Positions 24,589 to 34,069 of a stretch of 64,000 nucleotides of DNA are shown in pieces (position 1 is the first letter of the stretch; each line of letters opens with the position of its first letter). This DNA is from Cerina sp048266425 (GTDB lineage Bacteria > Bacteroidota > Bacteroidia > Flavobacteriales > Flavobacteriaceae): positions 11,482-75,481 of the forward strand of contig JBLWZN010000021.1 of assembly GCA_048266425.1 (NCBI GenBank). The letters are read 5' to 3'. A program made the translations under genes and the position numbers. The notes under the pieces were generated by a model that did no database searches, was not told where the DNA came from, and worked only from the letters and a program-made list of their open reading frames with translations.

Positions 24589-25950
24589 TTAATTTTTTAA
24601 AAATCGAAACTCTAGCTTATTTAATTTGAACAATTCGTAAATCATAAATCCATATACTGCAATATATTCAACAATCAACAGACCCAAATTCTCTTTAAAA
24701 TCCGGATTCCCGTATGCATAATAGCTGAGAACGACAAAAAAGGACCATATAATCGGAAATCGATATTCCGTAAATACAGAAAGTAACAACAAGAAGATAA
24801 CATACCATGGGTGAACCGTTGTAGCCAAAAGGTAATACACTAATAATACCCACATCATGGAGGGGAGCAGGGTTGTAAATTTTTGGTTCTTGCGCAAAAA
24901 TGTGAGGAGCAATACGGTTAGAATAACAAGGAATGGAATAATTTTTCCATAAACCTTTATCAATTTAAATCCGGGAATATCAAATTGCAATGCTATTTTT
25001 TTTATAACATTAAAGAGCCCTGCATTGAATTCAAAATTGATAAACCAGAGCTCAATGGTCTGGGTATAATGTGCAAAAAATTGAGGGGTATAAAAAGGCA
25101 GAAACAGGAGAATCAAGGAAATCCCCACCAAAAGATAGAATTTAAGACTTTTTTTCCAACCAAAATAGACCAGGAACAGGGGCAAGAACATCAGTGGGAT
25201 TAATTTGACCGCTATGGACAGCGCATAAATTACGGCTCCCAATTTCCAGTGATCGTGCGCGATAAGAAAGAGGGACCAAACGAAGAAAAATAGCATCACT
25301 CCCTCAAAATGGAGGTTGCCTGTTAGTTCTATTACAACCAATGGATTTAGGAAATACCAAAAAATTAAATGGGTAGACATGTTTAGCTTTTGCAATAGTT
25401 TTCGACCAAAATAAAGGATACCCACATCGGCCAAAATGATAATAATCCGCATCGTAATAACGGAACCCAACATGCTTTTGCCTCCCAAGATGGCCGCCAA
25501 AGTAAAGATAAGTTGGTTTAGGGGCGGGTAATTCGAAAAATTGGTGGCGCTGAGTTCTCCCATGCCCAGATATAGTTGTTGGGCATTAGGTATGATTTGA
25601 ATTCCATGGTCCAACCAATTCTCAGGGGTAAACAAATATGGGTTGATTCCATTGGCCACCTGTTGTCCGTCCCAAATAAAACGATAAAAATCCTGCGATA
25701 GGTTTGGTGTGGCAAATAGAAAGACCAAGCGAAAAAGGATGCCAATGGTGACCAAGAACTTAAGGTTCCATTTTTCGAACTGGATGAGCTTTTGACACAG
25801 AAAAAATAGAGCTGCAAAAAGAGTGATAAGCTTAATAAAATCCGTACGTTCCAAATGGTAGGCAAAGGTTTGGTAGAATACCAAACTAATAATGGCCATC
25901 AAAATTGCGAATTTGTGGAGTTTCCAATATTTGGCAAGCGGGTTGGTCAT
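24589..25950 (-). CDS. GT-C family membrane glycosyltransferase (DUF2029/mannosyltransferase-like)
   Basis: A 453-residue polytopic membrane protein with about ten helices. The first outer loop has NLSQDFYRFIWDGQ (about residues 98-111), the acidic motif plus YR-x-x-WDG that polyprenyl-phosphate-dependent GT-C enzymes share. NPYLFTPENW follows, and later NLHFEGVMLFF. It likely transfers a hexose from a lipid-phosphate donor to a glycan in the envelope. Acceptor and sugar are unknown. It is upstream of the arg operon promoter on the same strand and not obviously part of that pathway. Confidence 0.75.
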   Translation of the reverse strand: MTNPLAKYWKLHKFAILMAIISLVFYQTFAYHLERTDFIKLITLFAALFFLCQKLIQFEKWNLKFLVTIGILFRLVFLFATPNLSQDFYRFIWDGQQVANGINPYLFTPENWLDHGIQIIPNAQQLYLGMGELSATNFSNYPPLNQLIFTLAAILGGKSMLGSVITMRIIIILADVGILYFGRKLLQKLNMSTHLIFWYFLNPLVVIELTGNLHFEGVMLFFFVWSLFLIAHDHWKLGAVIYALSIAVKLIPLMFLPLFLVYFGWKKSLKFYLLVGISLILLFLPFYTPQFFAHYTQTIELWFINFEFNAGLFNVIKKIALQFDIPGFKLIKVYGKIIPFLVILTVLLLTFLRKNQKFTTLLPSMMWVLLVYYLLATTVHPWYVIFLLLLSVFTEYRFPIIWSFFVVLSYYAYGNPDFKENLGLLIVEYIAVYGFMIYELFKLNKLEFRFLKN

Positions 25951-26033
25951 GGATATTTTCTAAACTCAAAAATTAAAAATACATATTTCTATTTGACTAT
26001 CGAAAATGGGAAATCAAATTTAAATGCATTTGG

Positions 26034-26068
26034 TAAAAAAAGACCCGCAATGTTCTTACATTGCGGGT
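26034..26068 (-). terminator. Terminator of ilvE
   Basis: Perfect 11-bp stem: ACCCGCAATGT (26043-26053), loop TCTT, ACATTGCGGGT (26058-26068). On the minus strand it is followed by a run of T (A-run at 26035-26041 on the plus strand). It is 28 bases downstream of the ilvE stop. A weaker T-run on the plus side suggests partial bidirectional function. Confidence 0.85.
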
Positions 26069-26095
26069 GCTATTTTTCCAATCCAAAATAGGAAT

Positions 26096-27166
26096 TTAAA
26101 TCTTATATCGCCAACCGTGTTTGTCTTCGGACCTATTGTACTGGATATCCGTCAATTGTTTCTTAAAACGGCTGGCGTACGAATTCTCCACTTTTGGCAG
26201 TTCGTATTTATTTCCCTTGTATCCAAAACCTTGGATAGGATTGATTACAGCAGCGGTACCGCTACCGAACATCTCCATTAACGTGTTGTTCTTGGCCGCC
26301 TCCAACAACTCCGTAACTCTAATAGGCCTTATTTCCACCTCGATGCCTTGATCCCTTGCTAGGGTGATCACGCTTTTTCGGGTAACACCATCCAGGATGC
26401 GGTCGCTTGTAGGGCAGGTCAACAGCTTGTCGCCGATACGCACAAAGACGTTCATTGTGCCCGCTTCCTCAATGTATTCATGGGTATTGCTATCGGTCCA
26501 CACTATTTGTTGGAATCCTTCTTCCTTGGCCAACTTGGTGGGATAAAACTGCCCAGCGTAGTTGCCGGCTGCCTTGGCATAGCCAAAACCTCCATCTGCC
26601 GCCCTACTGAATTTTTCAGCAATTTTCACCCTAACCTCGCCTCCGTAATAAGATTTGGCAGGGGAACAGATGATCATAAATTTATATTCCTCCGACGGAG
26701 CCGCAATTACCCCTGGCTGGGTGGCAATTACGAAGGGTCTGATATAAAGGGTATTGCCTTCCCCTGGTTTGATCCATTCCAAGTCTAGTTGGAGCAGTGT
26801 CTTAAGGCTGTCAAAGAAATACTCCTCTGGAAACTCAGGTATGGCCAATCGGGCGCAGGATTTGTTTATCCTATGAAAGTTCTCGTCGGGCCTAAACAAC
26901 CAAGCTTGACCCTTGTCGTCCATATAGGCCTTCATGCCCTCAAAAACGGCCTGTCCATAATGGAATACCCTGGCGGATGGTTCCAAGGTCAAAGGCTGGT
27001 ATGGCATTATTTTGGGCGTACCCCAACTGCCGTTCTTGTAATCGCAGACCATCATATGATCTGTGAACACATCCCCGAAAGGGAGATTATCAAAATCGAC
27101 CTGACCTATCTTTGATGTTTTTGCTTTTTCAACAATCAAGTTCTTTATCGAAGCTTCCATGCACAT
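26096..27166 (-). CDS. ilvE: Branched-chain amino acid aminotransferase
   Basis: A 356-residue class IV PLP aminotransferase that makes valine, leucine and isoleucine or starts their breakdown. It has FHYGQAVFEGMKAY, YIRPFVIATQPG, the PLP-lysine region GYAKAAGNYAGQF and EEAGTMNVFVRIG. Length fits the long BCAT form. ATG codons at 27166 and 27160 are both possible starts. A TATATTTG box sits at 27192-27199 on the minus strand. It is divergent from mnmD over a 437-base gap and followed by a strong terminator. Confidence 0.95.
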   Translation of the reverse strand: MCMEASIKNLIVEKAKTSKIGQVDFDNLPFGDVFTDHMMVCDYKNGSWGTPKIMPYQPLTLEPSARVFHYGQAVFEGMKAYMDDKGQAWLFRPDENFHRINKSCARLAIPEFPEEYFFDSLKTLLQLDLEWIKPGEGNTLYIRPFVIATQPGVIAAPSEEYKFMIICSPAKSYYGGEVRVKIAEKFSRAADGGFGYAKAAGNYAGQFYPTKLAKEEGFQQIVWTDSNTHEYIEEAGTMNVFVRIGDKLLTCPTSDRILDGVTRKSVITLARDQGIEVEIRPIRVTELLEAAKNNTLMEMFGSGTAAVINPIQGFGYKGNKYELPKVENSYASRFKKQLTDIQYNRSEDKHGWRYKI

Positions 27167-27603
27167 TAATTTTTAAAGGAATAAAATTAGTCAAATATAG
27201 TTACTCGACTTCCTTTTTTTGATTAAAAATGCCCAGTTTTGCACTGTAAACATAAATTTTATCACTAATAAAACGATTTAACAATTTCCCTATACTTTTA
27301 CTGCTTTTTTGTCGGTGAGCCGTATTGGATTGATAAAATAATGGAATAAACGTAGTGATCTTAAATCCTGGTATTATGTAATCTTAGACGATAAATTTTT
27401 TATTGCTGATAAAAAATGGAAATATCGCTGCATTTCAAGCCATTTTTATAAGTTCATTTTACAAAAATCAATTACCTTAAGAAAGATACATCGGACCAAA
27501 CGGTTACAATAATTTAGGGAGTTTAATAGGATAGGGTTATTATCCCTATGCTATGCCCAATTATCGATATTCAAATCCATTTATGGACAAAGGGTTAAAC
27601 TAG
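27167..27603. other. Divergent intergenic region ilvE/mnmD
   Basis: 437 bases without a gene, very A+T-rich. It holds a TATATTTG -7 box for ilvE (27192-27199, minus strand) and a short inverted repeat ATAGGG...CCCTAT (27531-27549) before mnmD with no T-run. No protein-like frame or RNA gene was seen. Confidence 0.5.
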
Positions 27604-28278
27604 ATGAAACGAAAAATAATAACCACTTCGGACGGATCCAAAACCATACAATTGGAAGATTGGGAAGAACAGTACCATTCCAAGCACGGGGCCATACAGG
27701 AGGCTTACCACGTTTTCATAAAACATGGGCTCTCCCTTTTTAAAAACAGGTCCATTTCTATCTTGGAAATTGGATTTGGAACGGGGCTTAACGCATTGAT
27801 TACATGGAAGGAAGCGGCCCATTTAAAAATCGGGATAGATTACACGGGGGTAGAGGCATATCCCGTTACCGCGGAAGAAGTGGAGCAGCTCAACTATATT
27901 GCCCAGTTAAATGCGGCTGCCTATGATACGGGTTTCCAGCTAATGCATTCATCCCCATGGGAAAATGCTGTGGATATTGCCCCCGATTTCAAGTTGTGTA
28001 AGCGAAGACAGGATTTTAAGGCCATTGATGACAAGGAAAACTTCGACCTAATTTATTTTGATGCCTTTGGGGCCAGGGTGCAACCCGAATTGTGGACCGA
28101 GGAAATTTTCCTAAAAATGTACCTTGCCCTCAGGCCAAATGGGGTCTTGGTTACTTATGCAGCCAAAGGAAGCGTGCGGAGGGCCATGCAGGCGGTAGGT
28201 TTTCAGGTGGAGCGATTACCGGGACCTCCAGGAAAGCGGGAAATGTTGAGAGCAATAAAAAATGTAGGCCATATTTGA
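27604..28278 (+). CDS. mnmD: tRNA 5-aminomethyl-2-thiouridine methyltransferase, MnmD type
   Basis: A 224-residue SAM-dependent methyltransferase that matches the N-terminal domain of E. coli MnmC and stands alone here. SAM loop ILEIGFGTGLNAL (about 60-72), YTGVEAYP, DLIYFDAFGARVQPELWT and a C-terminal PPGKREMLRA. It methylates the aminomethyl group at wobble U34 of certain tRNAs. The missing oxidase (MnmC2) domain is usual for bacteria of this phylum. Single gene; 327-base-plus spacers on both sides suggest its own promoter. Confidence 0.92.
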   Translation: MKRKIITTSDGSKTIQLEDWEEQYHSKHGAIQEAYHVFIKHGLSLFKNRSISILEIGFGTGLNALITWKEAAHLKIGIDYTGVEAYPVTAEEVEQLNYIAQLNAAAYDTGFQLMHSSPWENAVDIAPDFKLCKRRQDFKAIDDKENFDLIYFDAFGARVQPELWTEEIFLKMYLALRPNGVLVTYAAKGSVRRAMQAVGFQVERLPGPPGKREMLRAIKNVGHI

Positions 28279-28458
28279 AACCTTGTTTCTGCTACAAATA
28301 CTGCTAAAATTGGAAAGTTGCAACCAGTACGATAAAATCGGTTCAATTTTATTCCATAGTATAATTATTGCCGCTTAATATTGGCAATCCTTTAAGAATT
28401 GCCCATGCTACAATGTTAAACCTAAACTAAACCAGGTACTCTAACATTCAAAAACACA

Positions 28459-28466
28459 TACCTTTA
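28459..28466 (+). promoter_or_regulatory. -7 box candidate of the TIGR01777 gene
   Basis: TACCTTTA, one base from TAnnTTTG, ends 14 bases before the ATG at 28481. It favours 28481 over the in-frame TTG at 28475. Confidence 0.4.
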
Positions 28467-28480
28467 CAAAAAAATTGGAA

Positions 28481-29440
28481 ATGAAGGTTTTGATTGCCGG
28501 GGCTACAGGACTGGTGGGTCAAGAAATAGTTGCATTGTGTCTTGAGAACCAAATTGCCGTTAATTACCTGTCGACTTCAAAAAGAAAGATTGTTTCCCGT
28601 CCAAAATATCAAGGTTTTTTCTGGGACCCATCCGAGAATAAAATAGACTTGGATTGTTTTGACGGGGTAACTGCAATTATCAATCTCGCTGGATCTAGCA
28701 TCTCCAATCGATGGACCGCAAGAAATAAAAGAAAAATTTTACTAAGCCGAACCCAGAGCCTACAAACCCTTTATCAAGGCTTGGAAAAGGTTGGGGCCGG
28801 CAATATCACTTCATTTGCCACAGCGTCTGCCATCGGCATTTATCCCGATTCCCTAGATCATTATTACGAAGAAGCCTATGAAGGTGTAGACCAAAGCTTT
28901 TTGGGCGAAATGGCGCAACTGTGGGAAAAGGAAGCCGATATTTTCCAGAAATTCGGCTTTCCTGTATGTAAACTAAGAACGGGCCTCGTTCTTTCCCATA
29001 AGGGAGGGGCATTGCCAAAATTGGCCAAACCGATAAAATACTATTTGGGTTCTGCCTTTGGCTCAGGAGCACAATGGCAATCTTGGATCCATGTACAGGA
29101 TTTGGCCAAAATATATTTGTTTGCTATTGAAAATAAACTGCAGGGTGCCTACAATGCGGTTGCGCCCAACCCGGTAACAAATTCCAAACTAACCAAAAGA
29201 ATTTCGGAGACATTGGAAAAACCATTGTGGTTGCCCAACATACCACGTATTGCTGCGAGGTTTCTCTTAGGTGAAATGTCGTACGTACTTTATTCCAGTC
29301 AACGAGTGAGTTGCAAAAAATTGGAAGAGGAGGGGTATATTTTCGATTTCACCAATATTTGTTCTGCCTTGAACGATATCTATAAGGAAAAACGCGTCAA
29401 AGAGCCCCTAGAAACCGATTTAGGTAAGGAATTTGTGTAG
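28481..29440 (+). CDS. TIGR01777-family NAD-dependent epimerase
   Basis: A 319-residue extended SDR protein. GATGLVGQEIV is the NAD loop; NLAGSSISNRWTARNKRKILLSR is typical of the TIGR01777 (SulA/YfcH-type) subfamily. GSGAQWQSWIHVQDLAKI and a C-terminal DUF1731-like part follow. Substrate unknown for the family. The start at 28481 follows the -7 box at 28459 and gives the standard MKVLIAG opening. A weak hairpin follows at 29566. Confidence 0.9.
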   Translation: MKVLIAGATGLVGQEIVALCLENQIAVNYLSTSKRKIVSRPKYQGFFWDPSENKIDLDCFDGVTAIINLAGSSISNRWTARNKRKILLSRTQSLQTLYQGLEKVGAGNITSFATASAIGIYPDSLDHYYEEAYEGVDQSFLGEMAQLWEKEADIFQKFGFPVCKLRTGLVLSHKGGALPKLAKPIKYYLGSAFGSGAQWQSWIHVQDLAKIYLFAIENKLQGAYNAVAPNPVTNSKLTKRISETLEKPLWLPNIPRIAARFLLGEMSYVLYSSQRVSCKKLEEEGYIFDFTNICSALNDIYKEKRVKEPLETDLGKEFV

Positions 29441-29565
29441 ATGTAATTCCGATGTTCGGTTAACATTGCTCGTTCGACAGATCTTACAAGGTATCATACC
29501 GTACTCCATCAACCTTATGACCAAATTCCTTAAACCAAACTTTGTACTTCACAAATCTTAAAACT

Positions 29566-29587
29566 TCCCGTTCGGGATTTCTTTTTT
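29566..29587 (+). terminator. Weak terminator after the TIGR01777 gene
   Basis: Short stem TCCC-GTTC-GGGA (29566-29577) then TTTCTTTTTTT. The stem is only four or five pairs, so the assignment is weak. Confidence 0.4.
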
Positions 29588-29616
29588 TCCGTCAAAAGCA
29601 TAAAGTTCGGTGACAT

Positions 29617-29649
29617 TTTGACACTTTTAAAGAATTGGCAGTACTTTTG
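29617..29649 (+). promoter_or_regulatory. Promoter of grpE-dnaJ
   Basis: TTTG (29617-29620), 21 bases, TACTTTTG (29642-29649). Matches the Bacteroidota consensus; 54 bases upstream of the grpE ATG. No heat-shock CIRCE element was seen. Confidence 0.7.
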
Positions 29650-29703
29650 CCATCTGAGAATCCAGAAGATAAACACGATAAATTCCAAATAAAAATATAG
29701 CGA

Positions 29704-30300
29704 ATGAACAAGGATAATAAAGTAGAGGATTGGGGCGAAGATTATTCGGATACCCAACCCAATGCGATGGATGAAAATGGTATGGGGAAGGACGGAAGTG
29801 AAAATGTCGATTTACCTGAGGTAGAGGGACTTTCGGAAGAGGAAGTGCTTTCGGAGGAAGAAGTGCTTCGCGAAGACCTGGCCAAGGAAAAGGATAAGTT
29901 TTTGAGACTTTTTGCAGAGTTCGAAAACTATAAAAAAAGGACCTCCAAGGAACGGATGGATCTTTTTAAAACGGCAGGACAGGAGGTCATTTCTTCCTTA
30001 TTGCCAATTTTGGACGATTTTGACCGAGCCATGAAGGAATTGGCCCAAACCGGGGATGAGGCACACTTTAAGGGCGTAGAACTGATAAAGCTTAAGTTAC
30101 AGGAAATTCTGAAATCCAAAGGGCTACAGGAGATAAACGTAAAACAGGGAGATGCCTTCGATGCCGAAGTCCACGATGCCATTACCCAAATACCTGCCCC
30201 GGAAAAGAAGCTGAAGGGCAAAATAATAGACGTGATAGAAAAGGGCTTTAGTCTTGGAGATAAAATCATACGTCACCCCAAAGTGGTGGTCGGGAATTAA
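29704..30300 (+). CDS. grpE: Nucleotide exchange factor GrpE
   Basis: A 198-residue co-chaperone that speeds ADP release from DnaK. The N-terminal 60 residues are acidic and disordered-looking, with repeated EEVLSEEEVL. A long coiled-coil follows, with FAEFENYKKRTSKERMDLFK. The C-terminal beta domain has GDAFDAEVHDAITQIP and KIIDVIEKGFSLGDKIIRHPKVVVG. It is 9 bases before dnaJ, so they form an operon under the promoter at 29617-29649. Confidence 0.97.
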   Translation: MNKDNKVEDWGEDYSDTQPNAMDENGMGKDGSENVDLPEVEGLSEEEVLSEEEVLREDLAKEKDKFLRLFAEFENYKKRTSKERMDLFKTAGQEVISSLLPILDDFDRAMKELAQTGDEAHFKGVELIKLKLQEILKSKGLQEINVKQGDAFDAEVHDAITQIPAPEKKLKGKIIDVIEKGFSLGDKIIRHPKVVVGN

Positions 30301-30309
30301 AGATAGAAA

Positions 30310-31422
30310 ATGAAGGAGGATTATTACGACATACTAGGCTTATCAAAAAATGCCAGTACGGCCGAAATTAAAAAAGCTTACCGTAAAAAAGCTTTGGAAT
30401 ACCACCCGGACAAGAATCCTGGAAATTCCAAAGCAGAGGAAATGTTCAAGAAATCTGCTGAGGCCTATGAGGTTTTGAGCAATCCGGACAAACGGGCCAG
30501 GTACGACCAATATGGACACACTGCTTTTGAAGGAGGTGGCTTTGGCGGTGGTGGCATGAACATGGAGGATATCTTTAGCCAGTTCGGGGATATTTTCGGA
30601 AGTGCTTTTGGCGGTAGTTTTGGCGGTTTTAGCGGCTTTGGTGGCGGCCAGGCAAGGGTTAAGGGCAGCAATCTTCGGATTCGCGTAAAGCTCAACTTGG
30701 AGGAAGTGGCCCATGGCGTTGAAAAAAAGGTCAAAGTACAACGAAAGGTACAAGCAAGTGGTGTAACATATAAGACTTGCCCTACCTGTAACGGTCGTGG
30801 TCAGGTTACCAAGATAACCAATACGATTTTGGGAAGAATGCAGACTGCCGCTACCTGTAGCAGTTGTGGCGGTAGTGGACAGATTATAGACCACCGCCCT
30901 AGCGATGCCGATGCACAGGGTCTTAAGGTGAAGGAAGAGACCGTATCCATCAAGATTCCCTCCGGAGTTGAGGAAGGTATGCAGCTAAAGGTAACCGGAA
31001 AGGGCAACGAAGCTCCGGGAAATGGAATTCCAGGTGATTTATTGGTGGCCATAGAAACAGAGGAACATGAAACTTTAAAGAGGGAAGGTGACAACTTGCA
31101 CTACGATCTATATGTCAGTTTTTCTGAAGCTGTTTTGGGTACTTCCAAGGATATTGATTCGGTAACCGGAAAGGTGAGGATAAAGTTGGAGCCAGGAATA
31201 CAATCGGGAAAAATACTTCGACTTAGGGGCAAGGGAATTTCCAGTATCAATGGTTACGGAAATGGAGATCTATTGGTTCACGTAAACGTTTGGACCCCCA
31301 AAGAGCTGAACAAGGAACAGCGGGATTTTTTCGAAAGCATGCAAGGTCACGAGAATTTTTCCCCAAAACCGGAAAAATCGGACAAGTCCTTTTTTGAAAA
31401 GGTAAAGGACATGTTTTCGTAA
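30310..31422 (+). CDS. dnaJ: Chaperone DnaJ with reduced zinc finger
   Basis: A 370-residue Hsp40. The J domain has H32-P-D, a G/F-rich linker runs about 75-115, and the substrate domain starts near 120. Only two CxxCxGxG motifs are present (C157-P-T-C160 and C183-S-S-C186) instead of the usual four, so only the second zinc centre is kept; the stretch where motif 4 should lie reads HRPSDADAQG. The rest of the C-terminal domain (KIPSGVEEGMQLKV and onwards) is complete. It follows grpE by 9 bases and ends before a strong terminator. Confidence 0.96.
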   Translation: MKEDYYDILGLSKNASTAEIKKAYRKKALEYHPDKNPGNSKAEEMFKKSAEAYEVLSNPDKRARYDQYGHTAFEGGGFGGGGMNMEDIFSQFGDIFGSAFGGSFGGFSGFGGGQARVKGSNLRIRVKLNLEEVAHGVEKKVKVQRKVQASGVTYKTCPTCNGRGQVTKITNTILGRMQTAATCSSCGGSGQIIDHRPSDADAQGLKVKEETVSIKIPSGVEEGMQLKVTGKGNEAPGNGIPGDLLVAIETEEHETLKREGDNLHYDLYVSFSEAVLGTSKDIDSVTGKVRIKLEPGIQSGKILRLRGKGISSINGYGNGDLLVHVNVWTPKELNKEQRDFFESMQGHENFSPKPEKSDKSFFEKVKDMFS

Positions 31423-31527
31423 TTAACCGATCGTATAAAACACAAGTCGAGTTAAAATAAAAAATGTATATTTGAAATAGTATTGGGTAACCAATATTAA
31501 ATTTTCTTTTTCATAGCAATTTTTTTT

Positions 31528-31565
31528 CCCATCCTTGATTGTTTTTAAGGGTGGGTTTTTGTTTT
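31528..31565 (+). terminator. Terminator of grpE-dnaJ
   Basis: CCCATCCTT (31528-31536), loop of ten, AAGGGTGGG (31547-31555) with one G-U pair, then a run of T from 31556. It sits about 106 bases after the dnaJ stop. Confidence 0.85.
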
Positions 31566-31571
31566 GTTATA

Positions 31572-31579
31572 TATCTTTG
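31572..31579 (+). promoter_or_regulatory. -7 box of the ABC transporter gene
   Basis: TATCTTTG, 14 bases before the ATG at 31594. It supports that start over the in-frame ATG-like codon at 31564. No convincing TTG at the right distance. Confidence 0.5.
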
Positions 31580-31593
31580 AAAAAATTGTGTGT

Positions 31594-32526
31594 ATGAACA
31601 ACATTATGGTAGCTAAGGAAATAAGTAAACACTATGGCCACCACACCGCACTAAATAAAATATCGCTAGAAATTCCCGAAAATAGCATTTATGGGCTTTT
31701 GGGCCCTAATGGAGCTGGGAAAACAACGCTGATACGGATCATCAACCAGATTACATATCCAGACTCGGGAGAGGTTTTTTTGGGCGGGGAGCCCCTGCAA
31801 CCAAAACATATTTCCATGATAGGTTACCTGCCGGAGGAAAGGGGACTTTACAAAAGTATGAAAGTTGGGGAGCAGGTTTTGTATTTGGCCCAGCTGAAGG
31901 GACTGTCCAAAAACGATGCAAAACAACGCTTAAAATATTGGTTTGACCGACTGGAAATCGGGGACTGGTGGAACCGGAAAGTGCAGGAACTTTCCAAGGG
32001 AATGGCCCAAAAGATCCAATTTATTGTAACCGTACTGCACGAGCCCAAATTGTTGATTTTTGACGAACCTTTCAGTGGTTTTGATCCTATAAACGCAAAT
32101 GTCATAAAGGACGAGATCCTTCGGCTGAAGCAAAACGGCACCTCCATTATCTTCTCGACCCATAGAATGGAATCTGTAGAGGAATTATGTGAGTATATCG
32201 CCCTTATACATAAATCGGAAAAGATATTGGATGGCCGTCTTATAGATATTAAAAGGGCTTATAAAAATAACATTTTTAAAGTGGGGCTGGAGGCCGAGCA
32301 GGGAGAGATCATACTCAAGGAACTGTCGGATAGATTTCAGATCATGTCATCCCAATACACCGCATCGGAAAAGCAGTTGGATTTTACAATTCAATTGCCC
32401 TCACAGGATTCCCGGAATATTTTGGCCCATCTATCAACGAAGGGAAATATCAATCACTTTGTGGAGACCATTCCCTCTGCCAGTGAAATTTTCATTGAAA
32501 CCGTAAGGAACAAAAATTTGGTTTAG
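31594..32526 (+). CDS. ABC transporter ATP-binding protein (NatA-like)
   Basis: A 310-residue ATPase. Walker A is GPNGAGKTT, the signature is ELSKGMAQK, Walker B is LLIFDEPFSG and the H-loop is FSTHRM. The C-terminal 80 residues are the DUF4162-type extension found in NatA-like exporters. Partner membrane protein begins 209 bases downstream. It is likely to drive export of ions, drugs or lipids; substrate unknown. The start at 31594 is chosen because of the -7 box at 31572. Confidence 0.93.
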   Translation: MNNIMVAKEISKHYGHHTALNKISLEIPENSIYGLLGPNGAGKTTLIRIINQITYPDSGEVFLGGEPLQPKHISMIGYLPEERGLYKSMKVGEQVLYLAQLKGLSKNDAKQRLKYWFDRLEIGDWWNRKVQELSKGMAQKIQFIVTVLHEPKLLIFDEPFSGFDPINANVIKDEILRLKQNGTSIIFSTHRMESVEELCEYIALIHKSEKILDGRLIDIKRAYKNNIFKVGLEAEQGEIILKELSDRFQIMSSQYTASEKQLDFTIQLPSQDSRNILAHLSTKGNINHFVETIPSASEIFIETVRNKNLV

Positions 32527-32735
32527 TCCTGAACCTTGGGGCTAAACATGTATTTTAGTGCCCTGCACGGCCAGAAGGGCTAATGAAGAGGCCGGAAAAC
32601 AACAAATTGTCAAACAATATAGGATTAGGGGATTTCTTTTGGATGGATTAAAACAAATCGTAAAGGAATACCTGATGTTAAATTTATAACGGACCTTGTA
32701 GCGAAAGGAATAATTATCGAAATAAAATAAAATTA

Positions 32736-34067
32736 ATGAATAAATTGCCCTTGATCATAAAACGGGAGTATTTGGCCAAGGTCAGGAACAAGTCTTTCGT
32801 TATAATGACTTTTCTGAGTCCTATCTTAATGGTCGGCATGGTGGTTCTCGTTGCATATCTGACCAAAGTGAACGATAGCGATCAAAAAATTATTGGCGTT
32901 CTCAATGAAAGCGATTTTTTTTCGAACGATTTTCATAGCACGGAAAGTATCTCTTACGTGAACTTCAAGGATATTGGGTTACAGGAGGCTAAGGATTCCG
33001 TGGCCAATATGGGTTTTTATGGCCTGCTGTACATTCCTGGGGAATACAGTTTAAAATCCGTTGCGGATCATTCCTTGTTCTTTACCAATGATTCCCCTAG
33101 TTCGACTGTTTTGAATCAATTGGAACGTGTTTTTCAAGATCGTTTACGAAGGGATAAACTCCAGGAACTGGGAATATCATCCAAGGATTTCGCGGAGATG
33201 GACCAGTCGTTCGAAATCCATACCTCCAACTTCAACGGCCAGCGTAACCTTAAGGGAATCAATGAGATAAAAGCCCTGATTGGTGGCGGTTTTGGCTACC
33301 TAATTATGATGTTTATAATAATTTACGGCGGATTTGTAATGCGAAGTGTAATCGAGGAAAAGACCAGTAGGATCATCGAGGTAATCATTTCTTCGGTAAA
33401 GCCGTTCCAGCTTATGATGGGCAAGATAATAGGTACTTCCCTGGCAGGAATAACCCAGTTTTTAATTTGGATCATTTCTGGGATTTTATTGCTAATGGTA
33501 TCCATTTATATATTCAATATTGATCTTGGAGTGGGTGCGGGACCCAAATTTGCTTCGGATGAAGTTTCCAATATGATGGCCACGACTTCCCAAGACACCA
33601 TGCAATTGTATGCAGCGGAACTCCTAAAAATTCCTTGGGGAACGTTGGTAGGATTTTTTATAGTATATTTTATCCTGGGCTACTTGATCTACAGCTCTAT
33701 CTATGCCGCTATTGGGGCTGCAGTTGACAATGAAACGGATACCCAGCAATTCATTTTTCCGATCATAATGCCCTTAATGTTGGCAATATATGTGGGTTTC
33801 TTTTCAGTTTTTAACAACCCCAACGGACCAATTGCGGTCGCTTTTTCCTTATTTCCGCTTACCTCCCCGATCGTAATGATGATGAGGTTGTCCGGGGGCA
33901 TTGGGGGAGGCGGTGTGCCGGCATGGCAATTAATATGTTCCATTCTTATCTTAATGGGCACATTTATCGGAATTGTCTGGTTGGCCGCTAAAATTTATAG
34001 GGTTGGAATATTAATGTATGGAAAGAAACCGACCTATAAGGAAATGTTCAAATGGTTGCGATATTAA
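32736..34067 (+). CDS. ABC-2 type transporter permease (NatB-like)
   Basis: A 443-residue membrane protein. There is one helix near the N-terminus (SFVIMTFLSPILMVGMVVLV), a periplasmic domain of about 150 residues, then five or six helices. EKTSRIIEVIISSVKPFQLMMGKIIG is a typical ABC-2/NatB cytoplasmic loop, and PLTSPIVMMMR lies near the end. It pairs with the ATPase 209 bases upstream. A long extracytoplasmic domain suggests a role in assembling or releasing a substrate at the envelope. Confidence 0.9.
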   Translation: MNKLPLIIKREYLAKVRNKSFVIMTFLSPILMVGMVVLVAYLTKVNDSDQKIIGVLNESDFFSNDFHSTESISYVNFKDIGLQEAKDSVANMGFYGLLYIPGEYSLKSVADHSLFFTNDSPSSTVLNQLERVFQDRLRRDKLQELGISSKDFAEMDQSFEIHTSNFNGQRNLKGINEIKALIGGGFGYLIMMFIIIYGGFVMRSVIEEKTSRIIEVIISSVKPFQLMMGKIIGTSLAGITQFLIWIISGILLLMVSIYIFNIDLGVGAGPKFASDEVSNMMATTSQDTMQLYAAELLKIPWGTLVGFFIVYFILGYLIYSSIYAAIGAAVDNETDTQQFIFPIIMPLMLAIYVGFFSVFNNPNGPIAVAFSLFPLTSPIVMMMRLSGGIGGGGVPAWQLICSILILMGTFIGIVWLAAKIYRVGILMYGKKPTYKEMFKWLRY

Positions 34068-34069
34068 TT

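Noticed and set aside
25518..25865. A 115-codon minus-strand frame inside the glycosyltransferase gene
   Set aside because: Overlaps the conserved GT-C frame in another register and has no recognisable features.
32640..32732. A 34-codon protein-like stretch between the ABC ATPase and permease genes, reading G-W-I-K-T-N-R-K-G-I-P-D
   Set aside because: It has no start codon and a TAG directly upstream; I cannot assign it, so it could be chance or an old remnant.
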